Assembly (NCBI RefSeq): GCF_000024265.1
Contig: NC_013204.1
Coordinates: 752,501-816,500, forward strand
Origin: Eggerthella lenta DSM 2243
GTDB lineage: Bacteria > Actinomycetota > Coriobacteriia > Coriobacteriales > Eggerthellaceae
Direction: 5' to 3'
Length of the DNA: 64,000 nt
The notes under the pieces were generated by a model that saw only the letters and a list, made by a program, of their open reading frames with translations, made no database searches and was not told the DNA's origin. Shown in pieces: positions 1 through 9,884 of this stretch. The position numbers and the translations under genes are program-made. How positions within the stretch are numbered: the first letter of the stretch is position 1; each line of letters starts with the position of its first letter.

Positions 1-2130
<2,130 letters not shown>

Positions 2131-2248
2131 TGCATATCCCTCGGGTTGCGCGATCGAAAGTCACGAGCGCTGTGCAACCGCCAGGGTGGCGCGGGGGGAT
2201 CCCGCGGCCCTGACGGGGCCATACAGGCCCGCGCGGGAACGCCCTGCG

Positions 2249-2365
2249 CGAGCGCGACCATGGAGGCGGGGATCACCCGGTCCCATTCCGAACCCGGCAG
2301 TTAAGCCCGCCATCGCCGAAAGTACTGCAGCGTCAGGCTGTGGGAGGATAGGGCGTCGCGCTCGC
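2249..2365 (+). rRNA. rrf: 5S ribosomal RNA
   Basis: About 117 bases with 5S hallmarks: the internal block cccattccgaacccggcag (2282-2300), the segment cgccgaaagtact, and complementary ends. The 5' gcgagcgcgac pairs with the 3' gtcgcgctcgc to form helix I. The exact ends are set from this helix and may be off by a few bases. It is the last gene of the rRNA operon and is followed by a strong hairpin. Confidence 0.93.
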
Positions 2366-2382
2366 GGAGGGCGTTTCGGCAT

Positions 2383-2420
2383 GCGGAGGCCCCGCCCCCC
2401 TCGGGAGGCGGGGCCTCCGC
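2383..2420 (+). terminator. rRNA operon terminator hairpin
   Basis: A long GC-rich inverted repeat: gcggaggccccgcccc pairs with ggcggggcctccgc around a short loop, directly after 5S rRNA. It has no T run, so it is an unusual intrinsic terminator or a processing/pausing hairpin. Confidence 0.7.
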
Positions 2421-2630
2421 GCGTTCCGGGGCTCCGCTCCCCTAGGAGGCGCGTGGCGTTCCGTGTCCGGGGTCTTGAGGCTCATCCCGCTCGGGAGCTG
2501 GATCGCGAAGCCTTCGAGTAATCCGTCTCCGGCCTTATTCGCCCTCTTCTTTCTCCCATTGTCTACTGCTTCCCTTTTCCTTGCGTTCCGCATGCGCCGA
2601 AGCGCCGTTGGGACAACTCGCTTGCTATAT

Positions 2631-2663
2631 ATGTTGACAACATGCATGCTTAAGGAGTATAGA
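2631..2663 (+). promoter_or_regulatory. Promoter of padR gene with overlapping palindromic operator
   Basis: A consensus -35 TTGACA (2634-2639) is followed after 18 bp by TATAGA (2658-2663). The -35 box lies inside the perfect palindrome ATGTTG-A-CAACAT (2631-2643). PadR-family regulators commonly bind ATGT...ACAT palindromes (family knowledge), so this is a plausible autoregulatory operator. The AAGGAG at 2652-2657 lies upstream of the predicted transcription start and is therefore probably not a ribosome-binding site. Confidence 0.65.
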
Positions 2664-2708
2664 TGTTATTAGCATATAGAGGCGAGCTTGCGGAAGGAAG
2701 TGGGGCCT

Positions 2709-3122
2709 ATGCCGAGAGACGATTGCGGCGGAGAGGGTGCGGCGCGTCAGCCGTGTTGTCGACGCCGCGGAGGCGGCGGCGGGGCGTTGGTCGAGCCTGC
2801 CGCCCTTGCAGCATTGCTGTATGCGGGCGGATATGGCTACGACATGCGCAAGGCGATCCTCGAGCGTACGAATGGCGAGGTGGATGTCGACGTAGGCGGC
2901 TTGTACCGGTCGCTCAGACGGCTCGAGGACGAAGGTGCGGTGGCATCTCGATGGTGCGACGAGGACGTTGGGCCGCGCCGTCGCGAGTACGAGCTGACGC
3001 AGCAGGGAGTCGAACTGGCCGAACAGTGGCTCGATGCGCTTCGGGCGCGACGGCGCCTCGATGATTTGCTGGTCGAGTTGCTGGAAGGCGGCTTGGCGGA
3101 GCTGAAACGAAACGACGTTTGA
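2709..3122 (+). CDS. PadR-family transcriptional regulator
   Basis: A soluble DNA-binding protein of about 137 residues. The core resembles the PadR winged helix: a helix containing GYDMRKAILERTNGEVDVD, then GGLYRSLRRLEDEGAV, and a wing with RRREYELTQQG. A C-terminal helix probably dimerises. ATG 2709 was chosen because GGAAGGAAG (2692-2700) is a well-spaced Shine-Dalgarno sequence; an in-frame TTG at 2688 is possible. The N-terminus is unusual: acidic and Cys/Arg/Gly-rich before the helix-turn-helix. It lies 34 bases upstream of a NifX-like gene and is probably co-transcribed with it. PadR proteins usually repress and respond to small molecules; the ligand is unknown. The palindrome over its own promoter suggests autoregulation. 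Confidence 0.85.
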   Translation: MPRDDCGGEGAARQPCCRRRGGGGGALVEPAALAALLYAGGYGYDMRKAILERTNGEVDVDVGGLYRSLRRLEDEGAVASRWCDEDVGPRRREYELTQQGVELAEQWLDALRARRRLDDLLVELLEGGLAELKRNDV

Positions 3123-3156
3123 AGTATTATCCGGACATGAATGAAAGAAGGGCGAG

Positions 3157-3537
3157 ATGGGCGAGACGATGAAGCTTGCGGTGCCGACGATGGGCGAAGC
3201 GGGGTTGGAATCCGAGCGCGCGGGGCATTTCGGCCACTGCGACTGCTTCACTGTGGTGGAGATCGCCGATGGCGAGATCACGGGTACGAGCGAGGTGGCC
3301 AACCCTCCGCACGAGGAAGGCGAGTGCATGCGTCCGGTCGGCTTGTTGGCCAAAGCCGGAGTGGACGCTATCGTGGCGGCGGGCATGGGCATGCGCCCGC
3401 TCACGGGCTTCAACCAGGCGGGCATCACGGTGTACTTCGAAAACCAGACGCCGATCGTGGGTGATGCGGCGAAGCTGGTGGCTGCGGGCAGCGTGCCGGT
3501 GATGAGCGCGGACAACGCGTGCAACCATCACCACTGA
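3157..3537 (+). CDS. NifX/NifB-type dinitrogenase iron-molybdenum cofactor-family protein
   Basis: A small (126 aa) single-domain protein of the NifX/MTH1175 fold. It begins KLAVPTMG, has AGHFGHCDCFTVVEI, and a central GVDAIVAAGMGMRPL loop typical of the family. Family members bind iron or iron-molybdenum clusters or act as metallocluster carriers, but most non-nif members have no assigned role, and no nitrogenase genes are present here. The C-terminus ends in a Cys-Asn-His-His-His tail, a likely extra metal ligand set. ATG 3157 has GAAGGGCGAG just upstream; ATG 3169 is an alternative. It forms a small operon with the preceding PadR gene and ends at a strong terminator. Confidence 0.85.
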   Translation: MGETMKLAVPTMGEAGLESERAGHFGHCDCFTVVEIADGEITGTSEVANPPHEEGECMRPVGLLAKAGVDAIVAAGMGMRPLTGFNQAGITVYFENQTPIVGDAAKLVAAGSVPVMSADNACNHHH

Positions 3538-3560
3538 TCACCTGTTTGACGAGGTCGTTC

Positions 3561-3600
3561 GAACACCCTCGAAGCTTGGGCTTCGAGGGTGTTCTTCTTT
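3561..3600 (+). terminator. Intrinsic terminator after padR-nifX-like operon
   Basis: The perfect stem gaacaccctcgaagc/gcttcgagggtgttc (3561-3594) is followed by ttcttt, a classical rho-independent terminator. Confidence 0.9.
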
Positions 3601-3617
3601 GCGCGTTTGAAAGGTCA

Positions 3618-3626
3618 TGCTATGCT
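3618..3626 (+). promoter_or_regulatory. Extended -10 element
   Basis: TGC-TATGCT (TGn plus -10) lies 29 bases before the GTG at 3655. No good -35 is visible (TTTGCG at 3598-3603 has 17-bp spacing). It probably drives the large TPR-protein gene. Confidence 0.45.
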
Positions 3627-3654
3627 GCAAGGAAGCGAATGAAAGGACGAAGCG

Positions 3655-6345
3655 GTGCGGCAACTCGATGAAGAAGGCAGATATCGTCTCGGGGCAGCGG
3701 ACCTTCTGACGTCGAAGCGCTGCGTGCTGGAAGGGGCGGTGCCTCCGATCGCTATCACGCAGGAGGAGCCTGTTCGGTCGTACGGTTGGGTGAGCAAGGG
3801 GCTGCCGACGCCCGCCACGGGCGGACTCTATGTTGTCGAGTTCTTCGGAAAAAGCGATATCGCGATCTTGGCTTATATCGATCCGTTCGGGCGCGTGTTT
3901 TCGACGAGCGAAGCGTCTGCCGTGCCTCCGGCGAGGACTCCCGATCTGACGTTCGCGAGGGTTCCCCAGCAGGCTGCCGGAGAAGAGCTGGGGTGCGTGT
4001 ACGTCCATGAAAGCGACGGGTCGAAAAAAGATGTTGCCCAGTACCGCTGCGCAAGCGGCCGCTATGCGCTGTTCGATTCTTGGTACGACTTCGGCCCGTA
4101 CGACATGAACTTGACGTACGAAGACGCGATGGCTCGGGCGTATTTGGCGTTCGTGCTGCGTCCTTCGCTCGGAGCGCCGTCGGTACCCGAGCGCGGCATC
4201 GGCGGCGTGTTCGAGCGGCTGAAGGGTGACAAGCCCTTGACGGCGATGCGATCCATCGTGGAGGACGCGCGCTGTGCCGAGGACGATCCGGTGTGCAAGC
4301 CTCCTGCGCTCGTCAGCTGCTTGGCGCACTGGCTGACCGAGGCGGGGCTGGACAAACTGGCAGGGGTCAAGGACGAGGCGCTGCGCTTGGTTCGCACCGT
4401 GCGCTACGCCAACACCTATTATCTGGGCGTGGAAGACGGGGAAGCTCCTATCACGATCGAGACGGTGTGGGCGATCGAGGCTGCGCTCAATCGGTTTCTG
4501 CTGGTAAGCGAGGCGTTCGGCGATCGCGCCTCGATGGCAACGGAGGCGGATTGCGCTCGGTGGGACGCCTATCTGCTGGAAACGGTGGCTGCGCAGCGTC
4601 CAGTGATGGACGGGCCTGCGGATGCGCCTGCGGCAGAGCGGGCGGGCGAATGGAGCGTGCGGTGCGCGATAGGGGCGATGCTCGAGCGGTTGCGGCTTCC
4701 GGTGCGTTTGGACGCGTCGATGCGCTTCGACGTGGAGGCGGGGGCGGCGGCGTTCGATCTGAAGGTTCCGGGCGCGTCGCTCATGCCGTCGTGGGCGTGG
4801 CGGGAGGAAAGCGGCTGGGTGCAGGCGAGCGAGCGCGATCGGGACGCGCAGGCGCATCGCTACGCGCTGCATCTGGGGCTGGTGCTGGCTGCTGCTGCAT
4901 TCGACGCTTCGTCTGGAATCCGACGCGTCGACATCGTGGCGCGGCCGTGCGAGAACGCGGCGCCGAGCTCGAGCGACGAAAGTAAGGGAGAGTTTCCGCG
5001 CGAGTCGTCTGCGCGGGCGTTCGTGCAGACGACGTTCGCTCGGGAAACGTACGAGGCGTTCGGACGCTTCGAGGATGCGCGCGCCGGCGACCCGTTGCCG
5101 CCGTATGCGGCGAGCGGGGCGATCTTCGATGTGGAGGCGGCCGAAGCGTTCGCGTACGTCGACGCCCTTCCGTCGCACGAGCTGCGTCTGCAGATGCCGG
5201 AAGTGGTCGACGGGGCGTTGGCGGACGACATGCGCGTCCAGCTGGGCGCCGAGCGATGCAAGGACATGCGCATCACCTTTCATGCTGCGCGTCGCCGCAT
5301 GGCCGAAGGCCTTGCCGACGAGATCGTGCGCGCTTCGAGCACGGCGGACGCCATCCGGCTCGTTCGCGCGGCGCAGGAGGAGGCGGCAGTCCAGGACGAC
5401 GACCGTACGGTAGCGTCGTGCACGCGGCTCATGGCGGCGCTTGCCGAAGGCGAGATCGGCTTGGGCGATCAGAACGCAGTGGTGGCGCGCTTCCTCGGAG
5501 AGGATCGGTGCCTTGCGGCGCTCGGACGTGCTCGGTCGTTGTCTACGAGCGGCGACCAGGAGACGGCGGTGCAGGTGCTCATCGATGCCGTAGGGGAAGC
5601 GGCGGCCCTCGACGGGTTCGTGGACGGCGCGACCACCGTGTACCGTTCGTTCGACTCGTACGCGTCGCGCGTGCTGTACAACCGTGCGCGGGCGGGTGCG
5701 GGCGCTCCGTCGCGCGCTTCGGCGGATGCGGGCAAGCGGGTGGAGGTGGTCCCCGATTCCTACTACCTGTGCCATCTGGAGATCACGCAGCTTTTGGAGC
5801 ACTCGTTCGAGCGTACCGAAGAGGCGTTGCGGTTCGGCCAGCGCGCCATCGAGCTGGGGCCTGCGACGGCAGCCGGCTACCGTCAGCTGGGTCGCGCTTA
5901 CATGTTGGTGGGCGACATGGAGAACGCCGCCGCGGTGCTGGAGGAGGGACTGCTGATCGCCGTGCAGCCCAGCGACATCGCCATGGCGTACTACCAGCTT
6001 GCGTACGTGCTGTGGAAGGCGGGACGGCCGCAGGCGGGCGCGGCATGCTACCTTAAATCGCTCATGACCTCGTCGTCGATGGCGATGCAGGCCACGGCCG
6101 AACTCCAGGAGCTGGTGGAGGAGACGGGCGTGGCGCTGCCGCCGAGGGAAGTCGTCGACGAAGAACTGGCGAAGCATGCGGTGCCGGTGGCGCCTACCGC
6201 CGAGGTGCTCGAAGCGTTGGGCTCCGGCGCGTCCGCTGCCGTCGATGTCGGGATGTTCCCCGTCGCACGCAACCTGCTGGCCCTGCGCCTGCGCTACCGT
6301 CCGGACGACGCGCTGGTGAACGTGCTCCGTTCGTTGGGCGAGTGA
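3655..6345 (+). CDS. Large hypothetical protein with C-terminal TPR repeats
   Basis: An 896-residue protein that I do not recognise as a named family. It has no signal peptide or membrane segment and so is probably cytoplasmic. The N-terminal half is an acidic mixed alpha/beta region without recognisable catalytic motifs. From about residue 700 to 830 there are helical pairs of TPR type, for example AIELGPATAAGYRQLGRAYM followed by YYQLAYVLWKAGRPQAGAACY, suggesting a protein-protein interaction platform. The start is GTG 3655 with GAAAGGACGAAG upstream; no ATG fits better. Codon use and GC match the neighbours, so it looks resident. It lies 66 bases upstream of hisS on the same strand, perhaps with a separate hisS promoter (a TACAAT -10-like box at 6370-6375). 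Confidence 0.8.
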   Translation: MRQLDEEGRYRLGAADLLTSKRCVLEGAVPPIAITQEEPVRSYGWVSKGLPTPATGGLYVVEFFGKSDIAILAYIDPFGRVFSTSEASAVPPARTPDLTFARVPQQAAGEELGCVYVHESDGSKKDVAQYRCASGRYALFDSWYDFGPYDMNLTYEDAMARAYLAFVLRPSLGAPSVPERGIGGVFERLKGDKPLTAMRSIVEDARCAEDDPVCKPPALVSCLAHWLTEAGLDKLAGVKDEALRLVRTVRYANTYYLGVEDGEAPITIETVWAIEAALNRFLLVSEAFGDRASMATEADCARWDAYLLETVAAQRPVMDGPADAPAAERAGEWSVRCAIGAMLERLRLPVRLDASMRFDVEAGAAAFDLKVPGASLMPSWAWREESGWVQASERDRDAQAHRYALHLGLVLAAAAFDASSGIRRVDIVARPCENAAPSSSDESKGEFPRESSARAFVQTTFARETYEAFGRFEDARAGDPLPPYAASGAIFDVEAAEAFAYVDALPSHELRLQMPEVVDGALADDMRVQLGAERCKDMRITFHAARRRMAEGLADEIVRASSTADAIRLVRAAQEEAAVQDDDRTVASCTRLMAALAEGEIGLGDQNAVVARFLGEDRCLAALGRARSLSTSGDQETAVQVLIDAVGEAAALDGFVDGATTVYRSFDSYASRVLYNRARAGAGAPSRASADAGKRVEVVPDSYYLCHLEITQLLEHSFERTEEALRFGQRAIELGPATAAGYRQLGRAYMLVGDMENAAAVLEEGLLIAVQPSDIAMAYYQLAYVLWKAGRPQAGAACYLKSLMTSSSMAMQATAELQELVEETGVALPPREVVDEELAKHAVPVAPTAEVLEALGSGASAAVDVGMFPVARNLLALRLRYRPDDALVNVLRSLGE

Positions 6346-6411
6346 TGGCGGCTTCGCGGGTGTTTGCGCTACAATAGACCGATTCAGAATGCGAGAGACG
6401 AAGGATACGCC

Positions 6412-7785
6412 ATGGCTTTGCAAGCTCCCGAAGGAACGAAGGACCTCCTGCCCGACGAGGCGAAATTCTGGGCGCACTTCAAGGCGACGGCCGCCGACAT
6501 GTTCGGTCGCTACGGCTATGTGACTATCGAGACGCCCGTCTTCGAGCAGACCGAGCTGTTCGTGCGCGGCATCGGCGAGGCTACCGATGTCGTGTCGAAG
6601 GAGATGTTCACGGCGATCTCGGGCGAGAACCTGAACAAGCTTCTGGGCGGCGGCACCATCAAGGGCAAGAGCCGCCTGTCGCTGCGTCCCGAAGGCACGG
6701 CGGGTGTGGTGCGCGCGGTGGTGCAGCACGATCTGGTGCCGCAGGGCGCGGCTCCGGCGAAGCTCATGTACGCAGGCCCGATGTTCCGCGCCGAGCGTCC
6801 GCAGAAGGGTCGCCAGCGTCAGTTCAACCAGGTAGGCGTCGAGTGCCTGGGCGCCGAAGATCCCAGCGTGGACGCCGAGGGCATCATCATGCTCATGCGC
6901 TTCTTCGCCGCCATCGGCATTCCCGTGGACGCCACGCGCCTTCTGGTGAACTCTATGGGCTGCGAGCAGTGTCGCCCGGCGTACCGCGATGCCGTGAAGG
7001 CGTACATGGACGCGCATGCGGACGAGCTGTGCGACGAGTGCAAGCGCCGCGCGGAGATCAACCCGCTGCGCGCGTTCGATTGCAAGAACCCCGACTGCGC
7101 CGCCGTGATGGCCGATGCGCCGAAGATCACCGAGCACCTATGCGACGACTGCCGCGAGCACTACGACACCGTGAAGGCGTACCTCGGCGGCGCGGGCCTT
7201 TCCTTCGAGGAGGATCCGAAGCTGGTGCGCGGCTTGGACTACTACACGCGCACGGTGTTCGAAGTGCAGGTGACCGAGGGTATGGGCAGCCAGAACGCCA
7301 TCGGTGGCGGAGGGCGCTACGACAAGCTGGCCGAGGAGGTGGGCGGGCGCCCCACGCCCGGCTTCGGCTTCGCGCTGGGCTACGAGCGGTGCGCGTTGGC
7401 GCTGCAGGCGGCGGGCTACGAGTTCCCCGCGGCTCGGCGCTGCGACTTCTTCGTGGCCTGCGTGGACGACTCGGTGCGCGCGGAGGCGTTCTCGCTCGTT
7501 CAGGCTTGCCGCGACGCGGGGCTCATCGGCGAGATGGATCATCAGCATCGCAGCTTGAAGAGCCAGTTCAAGCTGGCCGACAAGCTGGGTGCCGTGGTCG
7601 TTGCGGTGCTGGGTCCCGACGAGCTGGCCGCCGGCCAGGTGAAGGTGCGCAACATGCGGACGCACCAGGAGAGCGCGGCGGATCTCGCCGCGCTGAAGAA
7701 GCTGCTGGCGCATTTCGGCGGCGAGCCGTTCGGTGGAGAGGCGGATTCCCTCGAGGCTGTGCTGGGCAAGCTGGAAGCCCGATAG
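6412..7785 (+). CDS. hisS: Histidyl-tRNA synthetase
   Basis: A class II aminoacyl-tRNA synthetase that charges tRNA-His in the cytoplasm. All signatures are present in 457 residues: motif 2 RPEGTAG (92-98) with FRAERPQKGRQRQF (125-138), the histidine-binding LVRGLDYYTRTVFEV (271-285), motif 3 GGGGRYDKL followed by GFGFALGYER (near 298-326), and a C-terminal anticodon-binding domain. A cysteine-rich insertion (CEQC, CDEC, CKNPDC, CDDC between 184 and 247) is seen in some Gram-positive HisRS. ATG 6412 was chosen because it begins the conserved APEGTKDLLP and follows GAAGGA; the open frame extends 16 codons further upstream. Length is normal. No T-box leader motif was found upstream. Confidence 0.97.
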   Translation: MALQAPEGTKDLLPDEAKFWAHFKATAADMFGRYGYVTIETPVFEQTELFVRGIGEATDVVSKEMFTAISGENLNKLLGGGTIKGKSRLSLRPEGTAGVVRAVVQHDLVPQGAAPAKLMYAGPMFRAERPQKGRQRQFNQVGVECLGAEDPSVDAEGIIMLMRFFAAIGIPVDATRLLVNSMGCEQCRPAYRDAVKAYMDAHADELCDECKRRAEINPLRAFDCKNPDCAAVMADAPKITEHLCDDCREHYDTVKAYLGGAGLSFEEDPKLVRGLDYYTRTVFEVQVTEGMGSQNAIGGGGRYDKLAEEVGGRPTPGFGFALGYERCALALQAAGYEFPAARRCDFFVACVDDSVRAEAFSLVQACRDAGLIGEMDHQHRSLKSQFKLADKLGAVVVAVLGPDELAAGQVKVRNMRTHQESAADLAALKKLLAHFGGEPFGGEADSLEAVLGKLEAR

Positions 7786-7823
7786 CCGTCAGCGTGCGGG
7801 AGGGGCGATAGCGAGCAAGACGA

Positions 7824-7847
7824 CGAAGGCGGCCGAGAGGCCGCCTT
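7824..7847. terminator. Bidirectional hairpin between convergent genes
   Basis: gaaggcggcc-gaga-ggccgccttc, a perfect 10-bp stem, lies between the ends of hisS (+) and the flavoprotein gene (-). The flanking T runs are weak. Confidence 0.6.
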
Positions 7848-7878
7848 CGCTTGGGAGAGGGAGGATCTTGTTAGAGGC

Positions 7879-9645
7879 TTACCATTTCCCGGCGCTCAGG
7901 TTCTTGCCGAGCAGGTAGCCGAAGGTGGTGCAGGCCCCGCCCAGGTTGATGCCGGGCACCTTGTAGTCGTACACGTCGCCGTACATGTCTCCCACGACGG
8001 TGCCCACGCCGTACAGGCCGGGGATGGGGTCGTTTTGGTTATCGCACACGTGCATCTGGATGTCGGTGTTGAGGCCTCCTGTGATGCATAGCGTGTAAGG
8101 CTCGTTTTTGATGCCGTAGAACGGGGGCTGCTTCACTGGCAGCAGGAAGCGCTTGTCCTTGTGGAACTCGTCGTCGAGGCCCGTCTCGCAGTACGAGTTG
8201 TACCGTTCGACCTGGGCGAGGAACTCCTCGCGCGGCAGACCCAGACCGTCGGCCAGCTCTTCGAGCGTGTCGGCCTTCACGGCGTTCTCGGCCATCGTGG
8301 CGTCGAAGCCGGCGTACTCGTCGGTGGTGGTCCAGTCGGTGTTGGGGTCGAACAGCGCCTGGATGGCGTCGTAGACCTCCTGCGTGTCGCGCGGCTCGCC
8401 GCCCACGCGGTCGCTCTGCCAGGGGGCGGAGTCCTGCACCCAGTTCTCGTCCCAGATGAGGAACGCGCATCCGTCGGGCTGCACGCGCTGCGGATAGGGC
8501 ATGTAGCCGTACGTGCAGTTTTCGTTGGAGTAGCGCACGCCCTTCTTGTTCACCAGCAGGCCGGGGAACGTGGTGAGCGCGCCTTCCGCCCACCAGCGGC
8601 AGGGCAGCACTTCGTCGCCCATCGTGGCCAGCATGGGGGCGTTCGGCGTGTACTTCTGCCAGGACGCGCCGATCCACAGCGCCAGCTTGAGGCCGCTGCC
8701 GTCGTAGACGCCGCCGTAGCCGAAGGGCAGCGCCATGGGGCAGTACTTCGCCACCATGTCCTTGTCCTGCGAGAAGTCGCCCGTGGCCAGCACGACGCCC
8801 TTCGTGGCCTTGTAGCGGGTGTACTCGCCGTCGCGCTTGGCCACGCAGCCGGTGACGCGGCCGGTGTTGTCGCCCTCGCGGTCGAGCTGCACGGCGGTGG
8901 TGCTGAAGAAGACCTGGCCGCCGCCCTTCTGGATTTCCTCGGTCAGCGCTTCGACGACGATCTGCTGCGACGCGCCGGCCGCTTGGGCACCCTCGGCGAC
9001 GAAGGAGTGGGATACGTTCAGCGTTTTGAGCGGGCCGCCGTCCCACCAGTCGGTGCCGCCGTCGCGCTGGTTGTTCTCGATGACGGCGGAGATGCCGTAG
9101 GGCTCCATCTTGTCCATGAGCCAGTTCATGGCGTTGCCGGACTCGTTGTAGACGAGCCACCACTTCTCCTGGTCGAGGCGGAAGCTGTTCGACGCGAAGA
9201 TCTCCTGGAAGATGGGTTCGATCTCCTCGCGGGTGAAGTCGAGGCCCAGCTCGTGGGTGAGGCGCGTGTTGAACGCCGCGTTGGAGCCGCCGCGCGACAC
9301 GGGGCCGTCGCTCGAGGCGATTACCACGACGTCGGCGCCTTCCTCGACGGCGGACGTGGCGGTGACGAGGCCGCCCACGCCGGCGCCGATGACGAGGATC
9401 TCGCATTCCACGGTGTTTCCGATCTTGCTCTCGTCCACGGGCTCGGGCGGAATCTCGAAGTTCCACTTCGCGTTCGTGAATTTCTCGGCGTCGAGCACGA
9501 GGTCGCCCGATGCGGCGGCGACGGTTTCCTTATCCTGCGGCGCGCATCCGGCCAAGCCGAGCGTGCCCGCTGCGGCCGCGGCGGCTCCGGCCACCGTGGC
9601 GCCCTTCAGGAAGCTGCGACGATCCATCGACCTTGCTGTTCCCAT
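7879..9645 (-). CDS. Tat-exported FAD-dependent reductase (flavocytochrome c/fumarate reductase-like), lipoprotein
   Basis: A 588-residue flavoprotein of the fumarate reductase/urocanate reductase-like FAD_binding_2 group, probably reducing an organic acceptor outside the membrane. It starts with a twin-arginine signal (RRSFLKG, residues 9-15) ending in a lipobox LAGC (Cys34). A Rossmann FAD-binding motif VIGAGVGG follows, then GVRYSNE (the family's GxRFxNE position) and a C-terminal FAD/active-site block YKVPGINLGGACTTFGY. The usual Arg of that block is replaced here, which suggests a distinct substrate. No heme motifs or FMN-binding domain are present, so electrons must come from a separate cytochrome. 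The start at 9645 has a strong AAGGAGGG. It is divergent from a membrane LuxR gene, its likely regulator. The substrate is unknown. Confidence 0.88.
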   Translation of the reverse strand: MGTARSMDRRSFLKGATVAGAAAAAAGTLGLAGCAPQDKETVAAASGDLVLDAEKFTNAKWNFEIPPEPVDESKIGNTVECEILVIGAGVGGLVTATSAVEEGADVVVIASSDGPVSRGGSNAAFNTRLTHELGLDFTREEIEPIFQEIFASNSFRLDQEKWWLVYNESGNAMNWLMDKMEPYGISAVIENNQRDGGTDWWDGGPLKTLNVSHSFVAEGAQAAGASQQIVVEALTEEIQKGGGQVFFSTTAVQLDREGDNTGRVTGCVAKRDGEYTRYKATKGVVLATGDFSQDKDMVAKYCPMALPFGYGGVYDGSGLKLALWIGASWQKYTPNAPMLATMGDEVLPCRWWAEGALTTFPGLLVNKKGVRYSNENCTYGYMPYPQRVQPDGCAFLIWDENWVQDSAPWQSDRVGGEPRDTQEVYDAIQALFDPNTDWTTTDEYAGFDATMAENAVKADTLEELADGLGLPREEFLAQVERYNSYCETGLDDEFHKDKRFLLPVKQPPFYGIKNEPYTLCITGGLNTDIQMHVCDNQNDPIPGLYGVGTVVGDMYGDVYDYKVPGINLGGACTTFGYLLGKNLSAGKW

Positions 9646-9884
9646 GTTCCCTCCTTCGTTCGGATGATCCCCTGCCGAGCGCTGCGGCGACGTCTTTCGC
9701 TTCGTCTTGCGCGACGCTCGACGGGATGTAGCGTATGCCCGATCGGGCCGGCGCGCGTCACTCAAAACGTGGCATTGGCGGGTTCGAAGGCATGCGGGCG
9801 CGCATCTCACTCGAAATGCGTTATTCCTTGGCGGCGCTGTCATTTATACTGGCACCATGGCATCGCGTCCATGGAAGGGGAATC

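Noticed and set aside
2663-3064. ATG after AAGGAG at 2652, giving a 133-codon frame
   Set aside because: The AAGGAG lies within the promoter, upstream of the likely transcription start, and the frame is an Arg-rich shadow of the padR gene.
6346-6411. T-box or other leader control before hisS (and before aspS)
   Set aside because: The spaces are short, and no T-box consensus, specifier loop or antiterminator was found.
3538-7137. Open frame of about 1199 codons on the minus strand
   Set aside because: It lies antisense to the TPR-protein gene and hisS, has an Arg/His-rich composition typical of antisense reading in GC-rich DNA, no domain, and no start signal.
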